This document shows, in pieces, positions 10,646 to 21,574 of a stretch of DNA of 64,000 nucleotides. Source of the DNA: Crossaster papposus (taxonomy: Eukaryota; Echinodermata; Asteroidea; Velatida; Solasteridae); assembly GCA_037893245.1 (NCBI GenBank), contig JBAIAA010000022.1:806001-870000 (forward strand), read 5' to 3'. Position numbers and translations under genes: made by a program. Within the stretch, counting starts at the first letter, position 1. Each line of letters begins with the position of its first letter. The notes under the pieces were generated by a model that saw nothing but the letters and a program-made list of their open reading frames with translations, searched no databases and was not told the DNA's origin.

Positions 10646-11915
10646 TCATTTTAGTTTCCCGGCACTTGCCAATGGAGAGGATAGTAGGTCTGATTTTACA
10701 TACCAGTTTTTTTCTGAAGTAGGCTTCGTTGCAGTAGATGGTTTGTTAGATCTCTGCTGCCAGGTGGATCGCCCACGGCTGTGTTGGGGAACATTCGAAC
10801 CCCAAGAAGATGAACGCCGGAAGCGTCTGTCTCCAGTGGGTCCGCTGTAGTTTTCGGACGAGCCTTTGCCTGTTCTCTGCTGGTTATAAGGCACATAACG
10901 GCGATAGGAAGACTGATTTTTCCTGTCGTCTGAGGTCAATTTTTTGCCTGCTTTGTAGGCTTCAGCTACCTGTTTCATTGTATTATTCATGTCTTTCCCG
11001 AACAGCATTTCTGAGACGGGAGTATTGCGGGAACACAGACCACGATACCTGGGGTTGAGGACTTGCTTCAGTTCCTCTCGACGTCTCATACTTAGTTCAT
11101 AAGAGGCGTTCCCTGCAAGGGTAATGCCATCTAAAGCAAGTTCCTTTAACTTGTCAATGTTCACAACTTGGCCTGATTTTGTTGCATCACGCAATTCAGT
11201 CAACATTTTGCAGTAAGGAAGCAAACCTTTGATAGCTTGTTTTTGTATTTCTGTAAGATCACGTCCTTGGATCAAGCTGAGGCGGGGATGGTTCCCAAAA
11301 GTTCACTGTCTATTCTTGGTGCCGACACAGCTACCGCATTTGACGGTGTAACGTATTTTTATACGTCTCTTTCTTGATTGGCAAAGTTACCGCTTTTACA
11401 GCTCTTTCTGCTAAGTTACTAAATATCTCGGGGCCTTTAGCCTCACTGTCATTGTAAATATCTTCACTTGGAAGAACGTCAAAATCAGTTTGCGCTGTAA
11501 TGGCTTGGTTATCTGCCAGTACACCGGTCAGATCAAACTCGGATTGAGCTGGGTCGTATGCCACAGCTTCCTGACTTAGTATCTCGTCTACAAACTCATC
11601 GTCGTATGGAGCCGAGATCTCAAACTGGGGTGGACTGTCAGCGGAGTTGCTGGGGCCGGCGTGCTTCGCACGTCCGGATAAGTCACGGGAATGAACCACT
11701 GATGCCAGCATCTCCTGCATGGCATTAACAGAAGCCGATAACTTCTGGATACCGTCGGCATTGGCCTGTAACCGAGCATCCATGTCCCGGCGAGAACTAG
11801 GCTTACCTTGGCCTGGTTGGAGTGATTTAATGTCGTCTTCGGACGAGTCAGTATTCATTATTGCAATGAACAATAAGGAGCTGAACTGTTCAGCTCTGTC
11901 CGCTAGGCCTATCAC
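10646..11915 (-). pseudogene. DIRS gag-like protein, frameshifted into two frames
   Basis: The first frame (11915-11331; likely start at the Met before NTDSSEDD near 11858) is acidic and Gln/Asp-rich. The second (11275-10646) carries RRREELKQVLNPRYRGLC and MLFGKDMNNTMKQVAEA, followed by an Arg/Ser/Gly-rich basic tail, typical of the carboxyl half of DIRS gag. A stop near 11331 and a change of frame before 11275 separate them. In the family this protein packages element RNA. A frameshift with two remnants is the simplest reading. Confidence 0.75.
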
Positions 11916-12481
11916 ACGAAAAAAGATGCTGGCTCCTTTCAGCCGGGGGTTTATATACCCATACTACACTACCTCATTTGAATTACTATAGATTCTTTGA
12001 ATGTACATGTGATCCGCATGCCTGGCACCTGAAAGGAATGCATACCCTCTGAAGACTTGTACGAAGTGTTATGTAATAGAATTTATAGTTTTGTAAATAC
12101 AATACCGTTTTAATCCTGTGTGATGTGTTAAAGTCGTGTCATGTCCGTGTGTCGTTTGTGAAACTGATGCCCACCTTGCACGCTCGGAGCGTGGAGCCGT
12201 GTCTAGCTGCTAGCGCCCTCTCGTGGCCAACCAAACTTGTTAGTAGGATGAAGGCCGGTTCATACTCACTGCGTATTCACTGCGTACGCAGCGCGAAGTT
12301 CTATTCCGAAGCCTCCGCCGTGCGTATAGGGAAGCGCAGTGCGTAATCAAAGTTCGTGTCTCTGCGCGCAGTTTTTGAAACTGATGAAAATTTCGTACGC
12401 ACCAATCGGATGCGTAGTCGGACACATTCAAATATTTTAACATTTGTCGGATGCGTACACGCAGCCCAGACTTGGCGAAAG

Positions 12482-14072
12482 ATGGCAAACATGGGAAGCA
12501 GTAAAAATGACGAAGCGCTTATCGAAGCAGTCCGCCTATTTCCCAATCTATATAATCCAAGTTTAAAGGAGTATCGAGATGTAGAGAGGGCTGTTACCTC
12601 ATAGAAAGAAATCGGCAACATTTGCGAAAAGGATTGGAAGGAGTGCAAGGACAAATGGAGGAAACTGCGGGATGCCTTCGTAAAGGTGAAGAAGAATATG
12701 AAGACAAAAAGCGGCGATGGGGCCAAAAAACAAACGAAATGGCCTTACTATGAACCGATGGCATTCCTTGGAGACCACATCAAACACAGAGAAACGGAAA
12801 CGAACATGGACATAAAGTAAGTAACTTCATTATGTTTATTTACTTTCAGTTAAACTTTTGAAACTATAACTGATATTCTTGGTAGCTTATGCCTATAGGC
12901 CTACATACAATATGATGCACAATATATGAAAGTTGTAGACTAATTAAAATGCCTATAGGCCCTTTGCCTATATTTTTTCTTATAAATATTGCTGAGGAAC
13001 TTGTATTATAATATTAAAAATGGGGTCTATGTATGCGTTTATTGGCACCTTGAAAAATAGATATGTTCAATTGGATTGATATAATTTCAAAGAATTGCAT
13101 TTGTTATGAGCTTTTCAATGAGCCATCGCAGGAAAATAATTTAAACGGCCCACGAGAAGTTTATTTGAACTTTCAAATTAAAAGCGTCCTACTATCAAAT
13201 CGGGCTGTACATTTTTGTTTGCGCGATGACTCGTTCAAAAGTGCGATTCTAACAAAATTCAATTCAATTGAAAAATCGAGTTTAAGGTCTCGCACAAAAA
13301 AACACCAAAACACCCCCTAAATACACGGAGACCCTATATTTAATCACCGTTGAATTCATTAGCTGTTTCGGCATTTTTGCCGAAACAGCTCTTGCTTTCG
13401 TTAAAGAAAAGTGTTTAGCTGTTTCGGTATTTCGTAGGATGCTTGAGACTGTTGTTCACTTACAGTCAAATAAGGTATTTCATAATAATATAGTAGTTTT
13501 GTTTTTTGATGTTTGCAAATGGTGTATACTACCTTTAAAGTGTGCAACTCCTATGGGACATTATCTTTACCGAGTACTGACCCAGTCGATTTTCTTGTTC
13601 CCAAATTTTATTCACCTCGTATTTAAAATATAATCATCTTGTATTTATAATAATTAACCTTTATTTACAATATTTATTTATTTACAGTGCTGACCTGCCA
13701 GTCCAAACAGATGAGAGCCACGATACAGGGTCTGAAGAAGAGAGCACAAGTCTGTCAGCAACACCAACCAAAGATAATTCAGTGAGCACATCATCCTCCC
13801 CTCCAAGTGAAAAACAAAGGCGAAGCAATTCTCCAGATGAATCACCCAAATCGAAGAAACCCAAAAGATCTGTGGATCCAGTGGAAAAGGCCATCCTTGA
13901 AAGCCTTGCACTTGTCACGTCCAGAGCGGATGAAGATGAAGATGTTTTGTTTGGTAGAATGATCGTGGAATCTCTAAAGAAATTACCACCGAGGGAGAAA
14001 TCCGTGTGCAAATTCAAAATCCAGGAGTTGCTCTTTCAGCAGGAAGAACGTAACTTCAATTCAGTTGGTTAA
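12482..14072 (+). pseudogene. Harbinger-associated MADF-BESS DNA-binding protein, one in-frame stop
   Basis: Exon 1 (12482-12816) encodes a MADF/Myb-SANT-like domain: DEALIEAVRLFPNLYNPS, then ICEKDWKECKDKWRKLRDAF and KWPYYEPMAFL. It ends at a consensus donor (gtaagt, 12817). Exon 2 (13688-14072, acceptor tttacag) carries a Ser/Glu-rich linker, a basic KSKKPKRS stretch likely to be a nuclear signal, and a BESS-like tail (EDEDVLFGRMIVESLKKLP). The join is in frame (720 nt). The only lesion is a TAG at 12602-12604, codon 41. In the family this partner helps bring transposase to the nucleus and to DNA. Confidence 0.85.
13363..13391. repeat. Short perfect hairpin in a Harbinger intron
   Basis: The arms agctgtttcggca and tgccgaaacagct are exact complements with a loop of about 3 bases. 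A third partial copy, tagctgtttcgg, follows near 13416. Confidence 0.85.
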
Positions 14073-14257
14073 TAGTTTAAAACGGAATGCGAAAACGCGA
14101 ATCCGACCAGACATATATTAGCATAATTGATGTTGTTAATGATGTTGTTGTTTTTTGTTTATAAGCAATCTTTCGAAGGTAATCCGTTTCCTGGCTTGCT
14201 ATAAAAATGCACTATAAAAATGAGCAAAACAAAAAATTGTTTTCACCAACTCACACT

Positions 14258-14386
14258 GAACATCTAACAAAAGAAACACTGGAAATCCATTGTTACTTGG
14301 TGCTTGAACAAGTGGATTTTTTGCCAAGTAACTGTTACAATGGATTTTTATTGTTAGTGCATCGTGTTTCTTTTGTTAGATGTTCA
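14258..14386. repeat. Imperfect inverted repeat of about 50-bp arms
   Basis: The left arm (gaacatctaacaaaagaaac... ccattgttacttgg) pairs with the right arm (ccaagtaactgttacaatgg... gtttcttttgttagatgttc). It could be a small foldback insertion inside the Harbinger transposon, between the two convergent genes. Confidence 0.75.
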
Positions 14387-15016
14387 TACAAATCTTCTTT
14401 AGGCATGTATCTACATTTTTATGACACAATAATTTGTGAAATATATAACATTTCGGGTTTGTCATTACTTCATGTAAATTGAGCTCTTATCAGATGAACT
14501 ATATATCCCAATTAATATACTCGATGTATCGTTATGCGCCGCACAAAAGTGTCAGTTGATATTTGGCTTTATGTGATTATTTTATGTGTAAACAAACATG
14601 TCATCAAAGTTTGGCCAGATACTTTTTTCCGTAGAAATTTGATAATTTGTTTATTTTTTGATTGATACGTTTTGTAGTTTTCTGTTTTGTTGTCGGCAAA
14701 GAATGTTTTTATTTGTTGCTATACCACAATCCTTTTGAAACATAATGAGAGCGTATACTGGCAATGTAACGAGCAATATTCAGGAACCTAAATCATTGAT
14801 ATTTGTGGCTAACAAATTTTGTTAGAAGGAAAAATGATACCAAGAACTCCCGATTCGGTTGAGTAGTTTTGATCCCAGCACTATTAAACCAAGGTCAGCG
14901 GTTATTTGGATTTGGATGTTAACTTTCACACCCAAATGAAATGCCAAATTTTAACTTGTTTGTGTCACCTTTTATTATCTATTGTATACGGACAATGAAA
15001 ATATCTAAGGAATTGA

Positions 15017-17732
15017 CTAAACACCACGGCGAGCACCTCTTCCAACAACATTATCTTGCCAGGGAACCGATCCTTCTTCGGAGACAAAAAACCGTGCAAA
15101 CTTTTGTCTTGCATCGATTGCCAGCCTTGATGCTGCATTTGTCGAGAGGCGACCCACATTCAACAAATTGTTGTCTCCCTGAACAATTCTCCTCCATTCG
15201 CCATCTTGAGCTTCACCATTTGCTTCGTGGTCGATGAGGTTCGTAGGGACATAGCGTACATTCGGCGGGTTTCTGGAAAAAATGTAAATAGTTGCCGTTA
15301 GTTCCGAAGAATTCTCAACACATGTATTACAATTTGGTTGGTTAATAAAGTTGGTTAGAATTTTAACACTTCACACACATGTGTAAATTGTTTTAGTTTG
15401 GTTCAAAAATTGGTTGAAAATGTTGCCCAACGTTGGGTAAATGTACCCAACATTGGTCAAATTGGGAAAAAATTATACATTGTTGGTTAAAATGTTAACC
15501 AACTATTTTATCCAACCAAATTGTGTACATGTTTGGAAAGTGAACATCATAGGAAAAGAGGCGATGTTTCTAGATATCACGTATCTAGCTATTTTATTAT
15601 TTCTGTGCATTTTATTATGTCCGAGTGTCGCTCTAATTACCCGAAGTCTGTTGATTTCAGATAATTGTGTAGACAGACTGCAGCTTTCACAGCATTAGAA
15701 ACCAATTCTGGCGCTGCGTCGATTGGTCGACGAAAGATACGCCACCGTGCTGCAAGAATGCCGAATGCATTCTCGACAATTCTCCTTGCTCTGCTGAGAC
15801 GATAATTAAATATCCTTGTCTCGTGGTCCAAGTTCAATCCTGTTCAGCGACACAGAAAAACAAGTTAGGTGGGGTAACAATCTGTTTCTGTACCAAAGTA
15901 CAACTGCAACGATCTCAACAAAACAATCATTGAACATACACCAACCAGCAGAAATGCCATTATTTTCTTACAAAATACTTCATTTTAACAAATAATTATG
16001 AAAATTTTTGCATGCTCTTCGGATGATGCGTCCAGTACTTTAAAAAGTCGGTAACACGTTTGTCTATCATTATTTGCAGTATACCAGGGAAAGGTCGCAT
16101 CATATTCGGCTTCAAAGGGAAGGCCTCATCCCCAACAAGCACATGGTGAACTATGACATTAGTTCCTGGAAGCTCTCGCGGATCTGGGATATTGAGTTGG
16201 CCCCTGTTGAACTGCTTTCCGAACTCGCTTGCACTGAACACACCACCATCACTCTCTCGTCCAAAAGCGCCGATGTCAACCATGACGAAATTGTACTGCG
16301 CATCTACCACCGCCATCAGTAGAAGGGAGAACGTCCCCTTGTAGTTGAAAAAGTCACTTCCTATAAAACGAACAATTTCCCAAACTATTTGTTGTAATAA
16401 TTATTACGATACAGCTTTTATAATGATCCATGCGCTAACATACTTTTAACACTAATCCGCATTTTTACAAATTTACACATCCCATACAAATTTTTCAAGA
16501 AAAACATAATAAATTCCGGATATTACAATCAAAGGTTTCAAAACTACAGACAGTTGGCGTCCAATAGGCCTATTAGTTACATTTCTCAAAAATAATGATA
16601 TCATTTTTTGTTCAATCTTTCATACGCAATTTGCGATCTTAAATTTAGCAATGCAGAACCTAAAACAAAGAAATCTATTTCATATAAAAAAATATAAAGC
16701 ACCAAAATTATGAAATAGAAGCCCATTTATTAAACTATTTTAATGGAGAAAATTATTTCAATTACTCTACAATGACACAGAATAACGTTAGAGGTTTTAA
16801 CAAATGTACACAATATCATTATTAACAACCCTGCTTCTGCATCATCATCATCATGCAATCTAAATGTATAAGGTTTCAGGACTTTGAATATGTTTTACTT
16901 TTAAACTAAGGTTTTATCGCTGGTGATGTTTGACACTTCTTAAAATCGCATTTTTTGACGAACCTAATTTTGGGGATTTTTTTTTAAATAGTGATACAAT
17001 TTTAACGGGAAGAGCAATTTAAATAATTTTCTCACTTAAAAGTAGTTTATTAATGGGCTTCCAATTAATAATTAATTTGGGTGCTTCATATGTTTTTAAT
17101 GAAATATAAATCATTGTTTTGGGGTTCCGCTTTTTTTGACTCACCCTGACATGCCTGACGTAATATAGCTAACCTGAATTTGCTGGTGCTCGCATGACTA
17201 TGTGTTTGCCATCAATGGCCCCGATGCACATGGGAAAGTTCCAGTACAGCCAGAACTCTCTGGTAATTCGTTGCCAGTCTTCCTTTGTTGGAAATTTCAG
17301 CACATCATTACAAAGTGCATCCCAAATTGCGACTGTAGTTTCCTTAAATATACCATTGACGGTTGACTTTCCCAGTCTGAAACTTATTGAAACCGTTTGC
17401 TGTGAGTCGCCTGTTGCCAGTAATCTGAGCGTCACTGCTAACCGTTGACTGGGGCTGATTGGAAACCGGTGGGTCCCAAGATGCTCTAGTCGAGGTCCCA
17501 CTTCGTGCAAAAGAGCATCGAAGCGAGTCCTCGTCATCCGGAAGTAGCGATAATGCGTTTCCTCATCATATAAACGCATCTCATTGATGAGAGAGTGAAA
17601 CTCCCCCAGTTGATTACGTCGCCGATTTAAAGGGCGAATATACCATCGCCTCCGATCCTTTGTTCTCGCCTGATGTCGACGGTGAGCAAGCCACAATAAC
17701 GACAAAAGGAGAATCTCTTCAACTCCTTCCAT
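15017..17732 (-). CDS. HARBI1-like: PIF/Harbinger DDE transposase, four exons, apparently intact
   Basis: Exons 17732-17174, 16360-16085, 15839-15641 and 15272-15017 have GT/AG boundaries. Together they total 1290 nt, giving an unbroken 429-residue protein. The catalytic triad is visible: Asp about 174 ([10 protein letters not shown]), Asp about 264 ([10 protein letters not shown]) and Glu about 301 ([16 protein letters not shown]). An amino-terminal helix-turn-helix-like region has [21 protein letters not shown]. In the family this enzyme cuts at the terminal repeats and inserts at 3-bp TWA sites. The start at 17732 follows the usual [13 protein letters not shown] beginning. The likely binding partner is the MADF protein encoded convergently. 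Confidence 0.88.
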
Positions 17733-17946
17733 TGTGAATCAATCAATGCGAGAAGAAATCGGAGGTGCCGCGCAAACGTATACGATTTTTGTTTAAAAGT
17801 ATGAACGCATACTGCGTGCGCGTTTCCACACGAGAATGCAAACTTTCACTGCGTATCGAATTTTATCTTGAAGAAGTATGAACGTCAAATGCGACATTCG
17901 CATTACGCGATGCGCGTGTGTAAACGCAGTGAGTATGAACCGGCCT

Positions 17947-18670
17947 TTACTCTGATGCTGCGCCACACACCTTATTGATACGCGCCAACGATTGTTTTTA
18001 ACACGCGCGCGTGTGGAGCGCACATGGCTAGAATGATGATTCAAATTCCTGCGTCACGTTCACACTTCGCTCCTAGCTGCCATCGATGCTATACGCCTTT
18101 CTCTGTATACTAGCGCTATAACGCAATTTGACCGAGTGCAAGGTATTTTTATGTTTACACTTGTTTTTTTCTCTCTCTCTAACACCACGTAAAAGTTCTT
18201 ATGGGGTAGGTCGTGCAGTCTCGAGACGAAACCTACCCATGGTCTGAGCGAACTGCACCTGACGAGTTCTCGCTTTTTAGACATTTTTGTTTATGGTCTC
18301 CTTGTTGAAATTTACTAAAATTGACTGGTAAGAACTTTTACACGCCGGCATCTTTAATACCTATACTAACCTGAACTCTGTAAATATTCTTGTACTTTAA
18401 TCAGTTTGTTTCTTTACTGTCCTGATAAATACCCGCGCTGCGTCCTTATGGCCCAATGTATTTTTTCCTCAATATTCCAAAGTTCCCTCTACTTCTCTAT
18501 AAAACATTAAATCCCACAGATGTCATTCACTAACGCATCAAGGACCATTAACAAGATGGCTGTTTCTAAACGCCTGAACGCTTGGAAGTTGGCCTACAGA
18601 AAGTCCTGCTCCACTCCATTCGGCAGATACATCGACCAAGTTCACAAAGATTGCATTCGTATAATTATTT
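17947..18670. other. Unassigned sequence right of the Harbinger element
   Basis: I see no recognisable gene. A short basic plus-strand reading frame begins at 18520 behind a TATA-like ctataaaac at 18499, but it resembles nothing I know and its end runs into simple repeats. The short stretch 12090-12251 on the left side of the transposon was presumably joined to this one before insertion. Confidence 0.5.
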
Positions 18671-18808
18671 CTTTTTACCCTAGGACTCTCGACATTATTT
18701 ACTACTCTCGGCCTTATTTACCCTAGGACTCTCAACTTATTTCCCCAAGGACTATGGGCTTTATTAACCCTAGGACTCTCGGCTTTATTGACCCTAAGAC
18801 TCAGTAAT
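18671..18808. repeat. Short tandem repeat with ccctaggactctcg core
   Basis: About five imperfect copies of a ~25-bp unit containing ccctaggactctcg and ctttatt. Spacing is irregular. Confidence 0.75.
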
Positions 18809-18814
18809 TGATTT

Positions 18815-19290
18815 CCTTATAATAACACGTCACTGTACAGTTATAAAAGTAAAATAAATTATTGATTCCAGATAAATACAGATTACCGTTCGTCTGTGTG
18901 TTTTAGTTTGTTACCATTTTATTGTAACTTATTAACTTTCGTATCCATTCAATTATGCCCCATACATTTTTAGAATAAATGTTGTTTACGCTTTAAATAA
19001 ACAAACAAACAAACTCTCCATCTAACTTGAACAAAATAATTTCAAAAAAGGAATCTGGCCTATCTATAACCTTTATCTGGTACGCATCGTTGTACTTACT
19101 AATAACCTGTTTTCCTACTATCTATCGCTTATTGCCGAGTATGATATATGACTAAATCTTTTATAATTGGTCGTCATGCTCATCTAAAGGCAATCCTAGA
19201 GAGGTTTAAAACTCCTTGCTTCCACGGTGATAGATTTAACGTTTGATATATCGTGAGGTATATCTAGGATGTGTAAACCTTATGTTTACT
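18815..19290. repeat. Left diverged copy of a flanking direct repeat
   Basis: Blocks here recur in the same order at 20880-21170: cagttataaaa, gattaccgttcgtct, gtttgttaccat, aactttcgtatcc, then gccgagt, ggtcgtca, gaggtttaaaactcc, tccacgg and gtgaggta. The two copies flank a 58-bp tandem array. They could be old LTR-like or duplicated ends of one element. No coding sequence is visible. Confidence 0.6.
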
Positions 19291-19599
19291 CCGATCTTAA
19301 CGACAACCAAGTTAACGATCATTAAATAATATGTATATGCTGGTTCTAGCGCAGCGTTTCTTCTGGTCATCGAGAGTAAGGAGACCTTTCCTCTTTATTT
19401 TTCCATCATTTCTACCCTAATATTACACTTCCTTCCTCATTACAACCTACCTTTTTACTGTCCCTCCATCCACTTTTTTCTTGTTTTTCCTTCCATTTCT
19501 TAACTCACTTCTTTCAGCACAAACCAGATATCCATTTTTGAGTCCAACTACATTAACTAAAACGCTATCGTAATAATAATAAATGGTTTATAATAAATA

Positions 19600-20830
19600 T
19601 CCGCCAGCCAAAATGTTTTGTCCCCTCCATTCTTTACTCCTAAAAAATATCCCCTAACCAAGACGATTCGTCTACCAAGATGGTTCATCTACCTTATAAT
19701 CCCCTCTAAAAAATATCCCCCTAGCTAAATCGGTTTGTCCACTCCATGTTTCCTTCTAAAAAAATATTCCCTTAGCCAATATGATTCGACTACCATGATG
19801 GTTCATCTACTTTATATTTCCTTCTAAAAATTATCCCTAACCAAAATGATTTGTACACTTCATGTTTCCTTCTAAAAATTATCCCCTAACCAAGACGATT
19901 CGTCTACCAAGATGGTTCATCTACTTTATAACCCCTTCTAAAAAATACCCCCCTAGCCAAAATGGTTTGTCCACTCAATGTTTCCTTCTAAAAAATATCC
20001 CCTTAGCAAAGATTATTCGACTACCATGATGGTTCATCTACTTTATATTTCCTTCTAAAAATGATCCCTAACCAAGACGGCTCGTCTACCAAGATGGTTC
20101 ATCTACTTTATAACCCCTTCTAAAAATATCCCCCTAGCCAAAATGGTTTGTCCACTTCATGTTTCCTTCTAAAAATATATCCCCTTAGCAAAGATGATTC
20201 GACTACCATGATGGTTCATCATACTTTATATTTCCTTCTAAAAATTATCCCCCACCCAAAATGATTTGTACACTTCATGTTTCCTTCTAAAAATTATCTC
20301 CTAACCAAGACGATTTGTCTACCAAGATGGTTCATCTACTTTATAACCCCTTCTAAAAAATATCCCCCTAGCCAAAATGTTTTGTCCACTCCATGTTTCC
20401 TTCTAAACAAAATATCCCATTAGCAAAGATGATTCGACTACCATGATGGTTCATCTACCTTATATTTCCTTCTAAAAATTATCCCCACCCAAAATGATTT
20501 TTACACTTCATGTTTCCTTCTAAAAAATATACTCCAACCCTATGGTTAGTCTAGCCCCATAATTCCTTCTTAAAAATATCCTCCAACCTGATAGTTAGTC
20601 TAGCCCCGTAATTTCTTTATAAAAAAAAATTAAAAAAAAAAAAAAAAAAAAAAGAATTTATCTAACTTGATTGTTAGTCTAGCCCCGTGGTTCCTTATAA
20701 AAAATATCATCCAAGTTAATCTAGCCCCATACTTCCTTCTAAAAATATCCTCCGATTTGATGGTTAATCTAGACCCATAATTCCTTCTTAAAAATATCCT
20801 CTAACTTGATGGAACGTTGAAGTACTTTCG
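19600..20830. repeat. Diverged ~58-bp tandem array with ~118-bp dimer period
   Basis: Monomers begin ccttctaaaaa and carry alternating bodies: one with tcccctagccaaaatggtttgtccact, the other with attcgactaccatgatggttcatctac. The word ggttcatctac recurs at about 112-119 bp, with one interval of 64, so dimers are the main unit and one monomer has been lost. Towards the right the units decay to a gatggttagtctagccc type. A poly(A) run lies at 20630-20654. Confidence 0.85.
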
Positions 20831-20879
20831 TTTTATAATTATACCTTTATTTTGTACTCAAAATGTATATTACAAATGT

Positions 20880-21170
20880 CCCTGATAATAACTCGTTACA
20901 TGTCCAGTTATAAAATTTAAATAAATTAACGATTCCTGACAAATATAGATTATCGTTCGTCTTTTTGTTCAGTTTGTTACCATCTTTTTGTCTATAAACT
21001 TTCGTATCCCCTCGTGCCGAGTTTTGGCAAAGACTGGATCTTTAAACCGGTCGTCAAGCTCGTTAAATGGCACTTCCCGAACGGTTTAAACCCCCTTTCT
21101 CCACGGGGATCGTCTGATCGTCTAGCGTATCATGAGGTACGTTTAGGGACAGCTATGGACTTTAGGTTTG
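20880..21170. repeat. Right diverged copy of the flanking direct repeat
   Basis: Matches the left copy at 18815-19290 in block order (gattatcgttcgtct, cagtttgttaccat, aactttcgtatcc, gccgagt, ccggtcgtca, cggtttaaac, tccacgg, atgaggta). The distance between the blocks is shorter than in the left copy. Confidence 0.6.
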
Positions 21171-21574
21171 TGGCGCTATAAATAATTATGTATACTCTAA
21201 GGTCAAATTATCTCTATCAATAAATATAACATTTTGAACTTGAAGATATCGTCAAAGGCTACATTTCAAGAATTCCGTGTCATTGAATTTAGTGTACTAA
21301 ACATGATGTGCATGTTAATAGTCGGTTTTGGCGACAAGTCCATTTGCTTTTCACTAATATGCCGAAAGTGTCGCCTGAATACAGCTCAATTATGAAGTGT
21401 CTTAATTTTCATTAAATCTTATTTTTTTTGTGTGTCATTAAATGCATGCTTTTAAAAGATATGGCATTTGAGACTAATAGGGCGACAGTTATGTGTCGCC
21501 CATTTATTTCGTGTCAACCCATTAAAGCAATGTTGCTCACGTTTTGTCACCTATTGCTGCATTCATAGTAGTAT
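21171..21574. other. AT-rich spacer with the first gggcgaca motifs
   Basis: No gene seen. Contains aatagggcgacag and tgtgtcgccca near 21478-21508, the same words that dominate the tandem array to the right. Confidence 0.6.

Larger units (their letters stand above)
6041..12083 (-). mobile_element. DIRS-type tyrosine-recombinase retrotransposon, interrupted by a LINE
   Basis: Terminal inverted repeats of 46 bp (6041-6086 and 12038-12083) match exactly by eye. On the minus strand the order is gag-like frames, reverse transcriptase, RNase H, then a tyrosine recombinase instead of an integrase, which is diagnostic of DIRS elements. A plus-strand LINE splits RT from RNase H. Two imperfect 90-bp direct repeats (6186-6275, 6280-6369) sit between the recombinase stop and the left terminus. 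Confidence 0.9.
12252..17946. mobile_element. PIF/Harbinger DNA transposon, 5.7 kb
   Basis: Terminal inverted repeats begin AGGCCGGTTCATACTCACTG at both ends. Flanks are TGA on the left and TTA on the right, compatible with a 3-bp TWA target duplication carrying one substitution. Inside are two convergent multi-exon genes, a MADF/BESS protein (plus) and a DDE transposase (minus), the standard Harbinger pair. Non-coding stretches include introns, a hairpin at 13363-13391 (agctgtttcggca arms), a larger inverted repeat at about 14258-14386, and AT-rich DNA with no gene at 14400-15010 and 16400-17170. Confidence 0.92.

Noticed and set aside
18520-18726. Small basic protein behind a TATA-like word
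   Set aside because: No recognised domain, and its carboxyl end is made of a short tandem repeat; kept only as a note.
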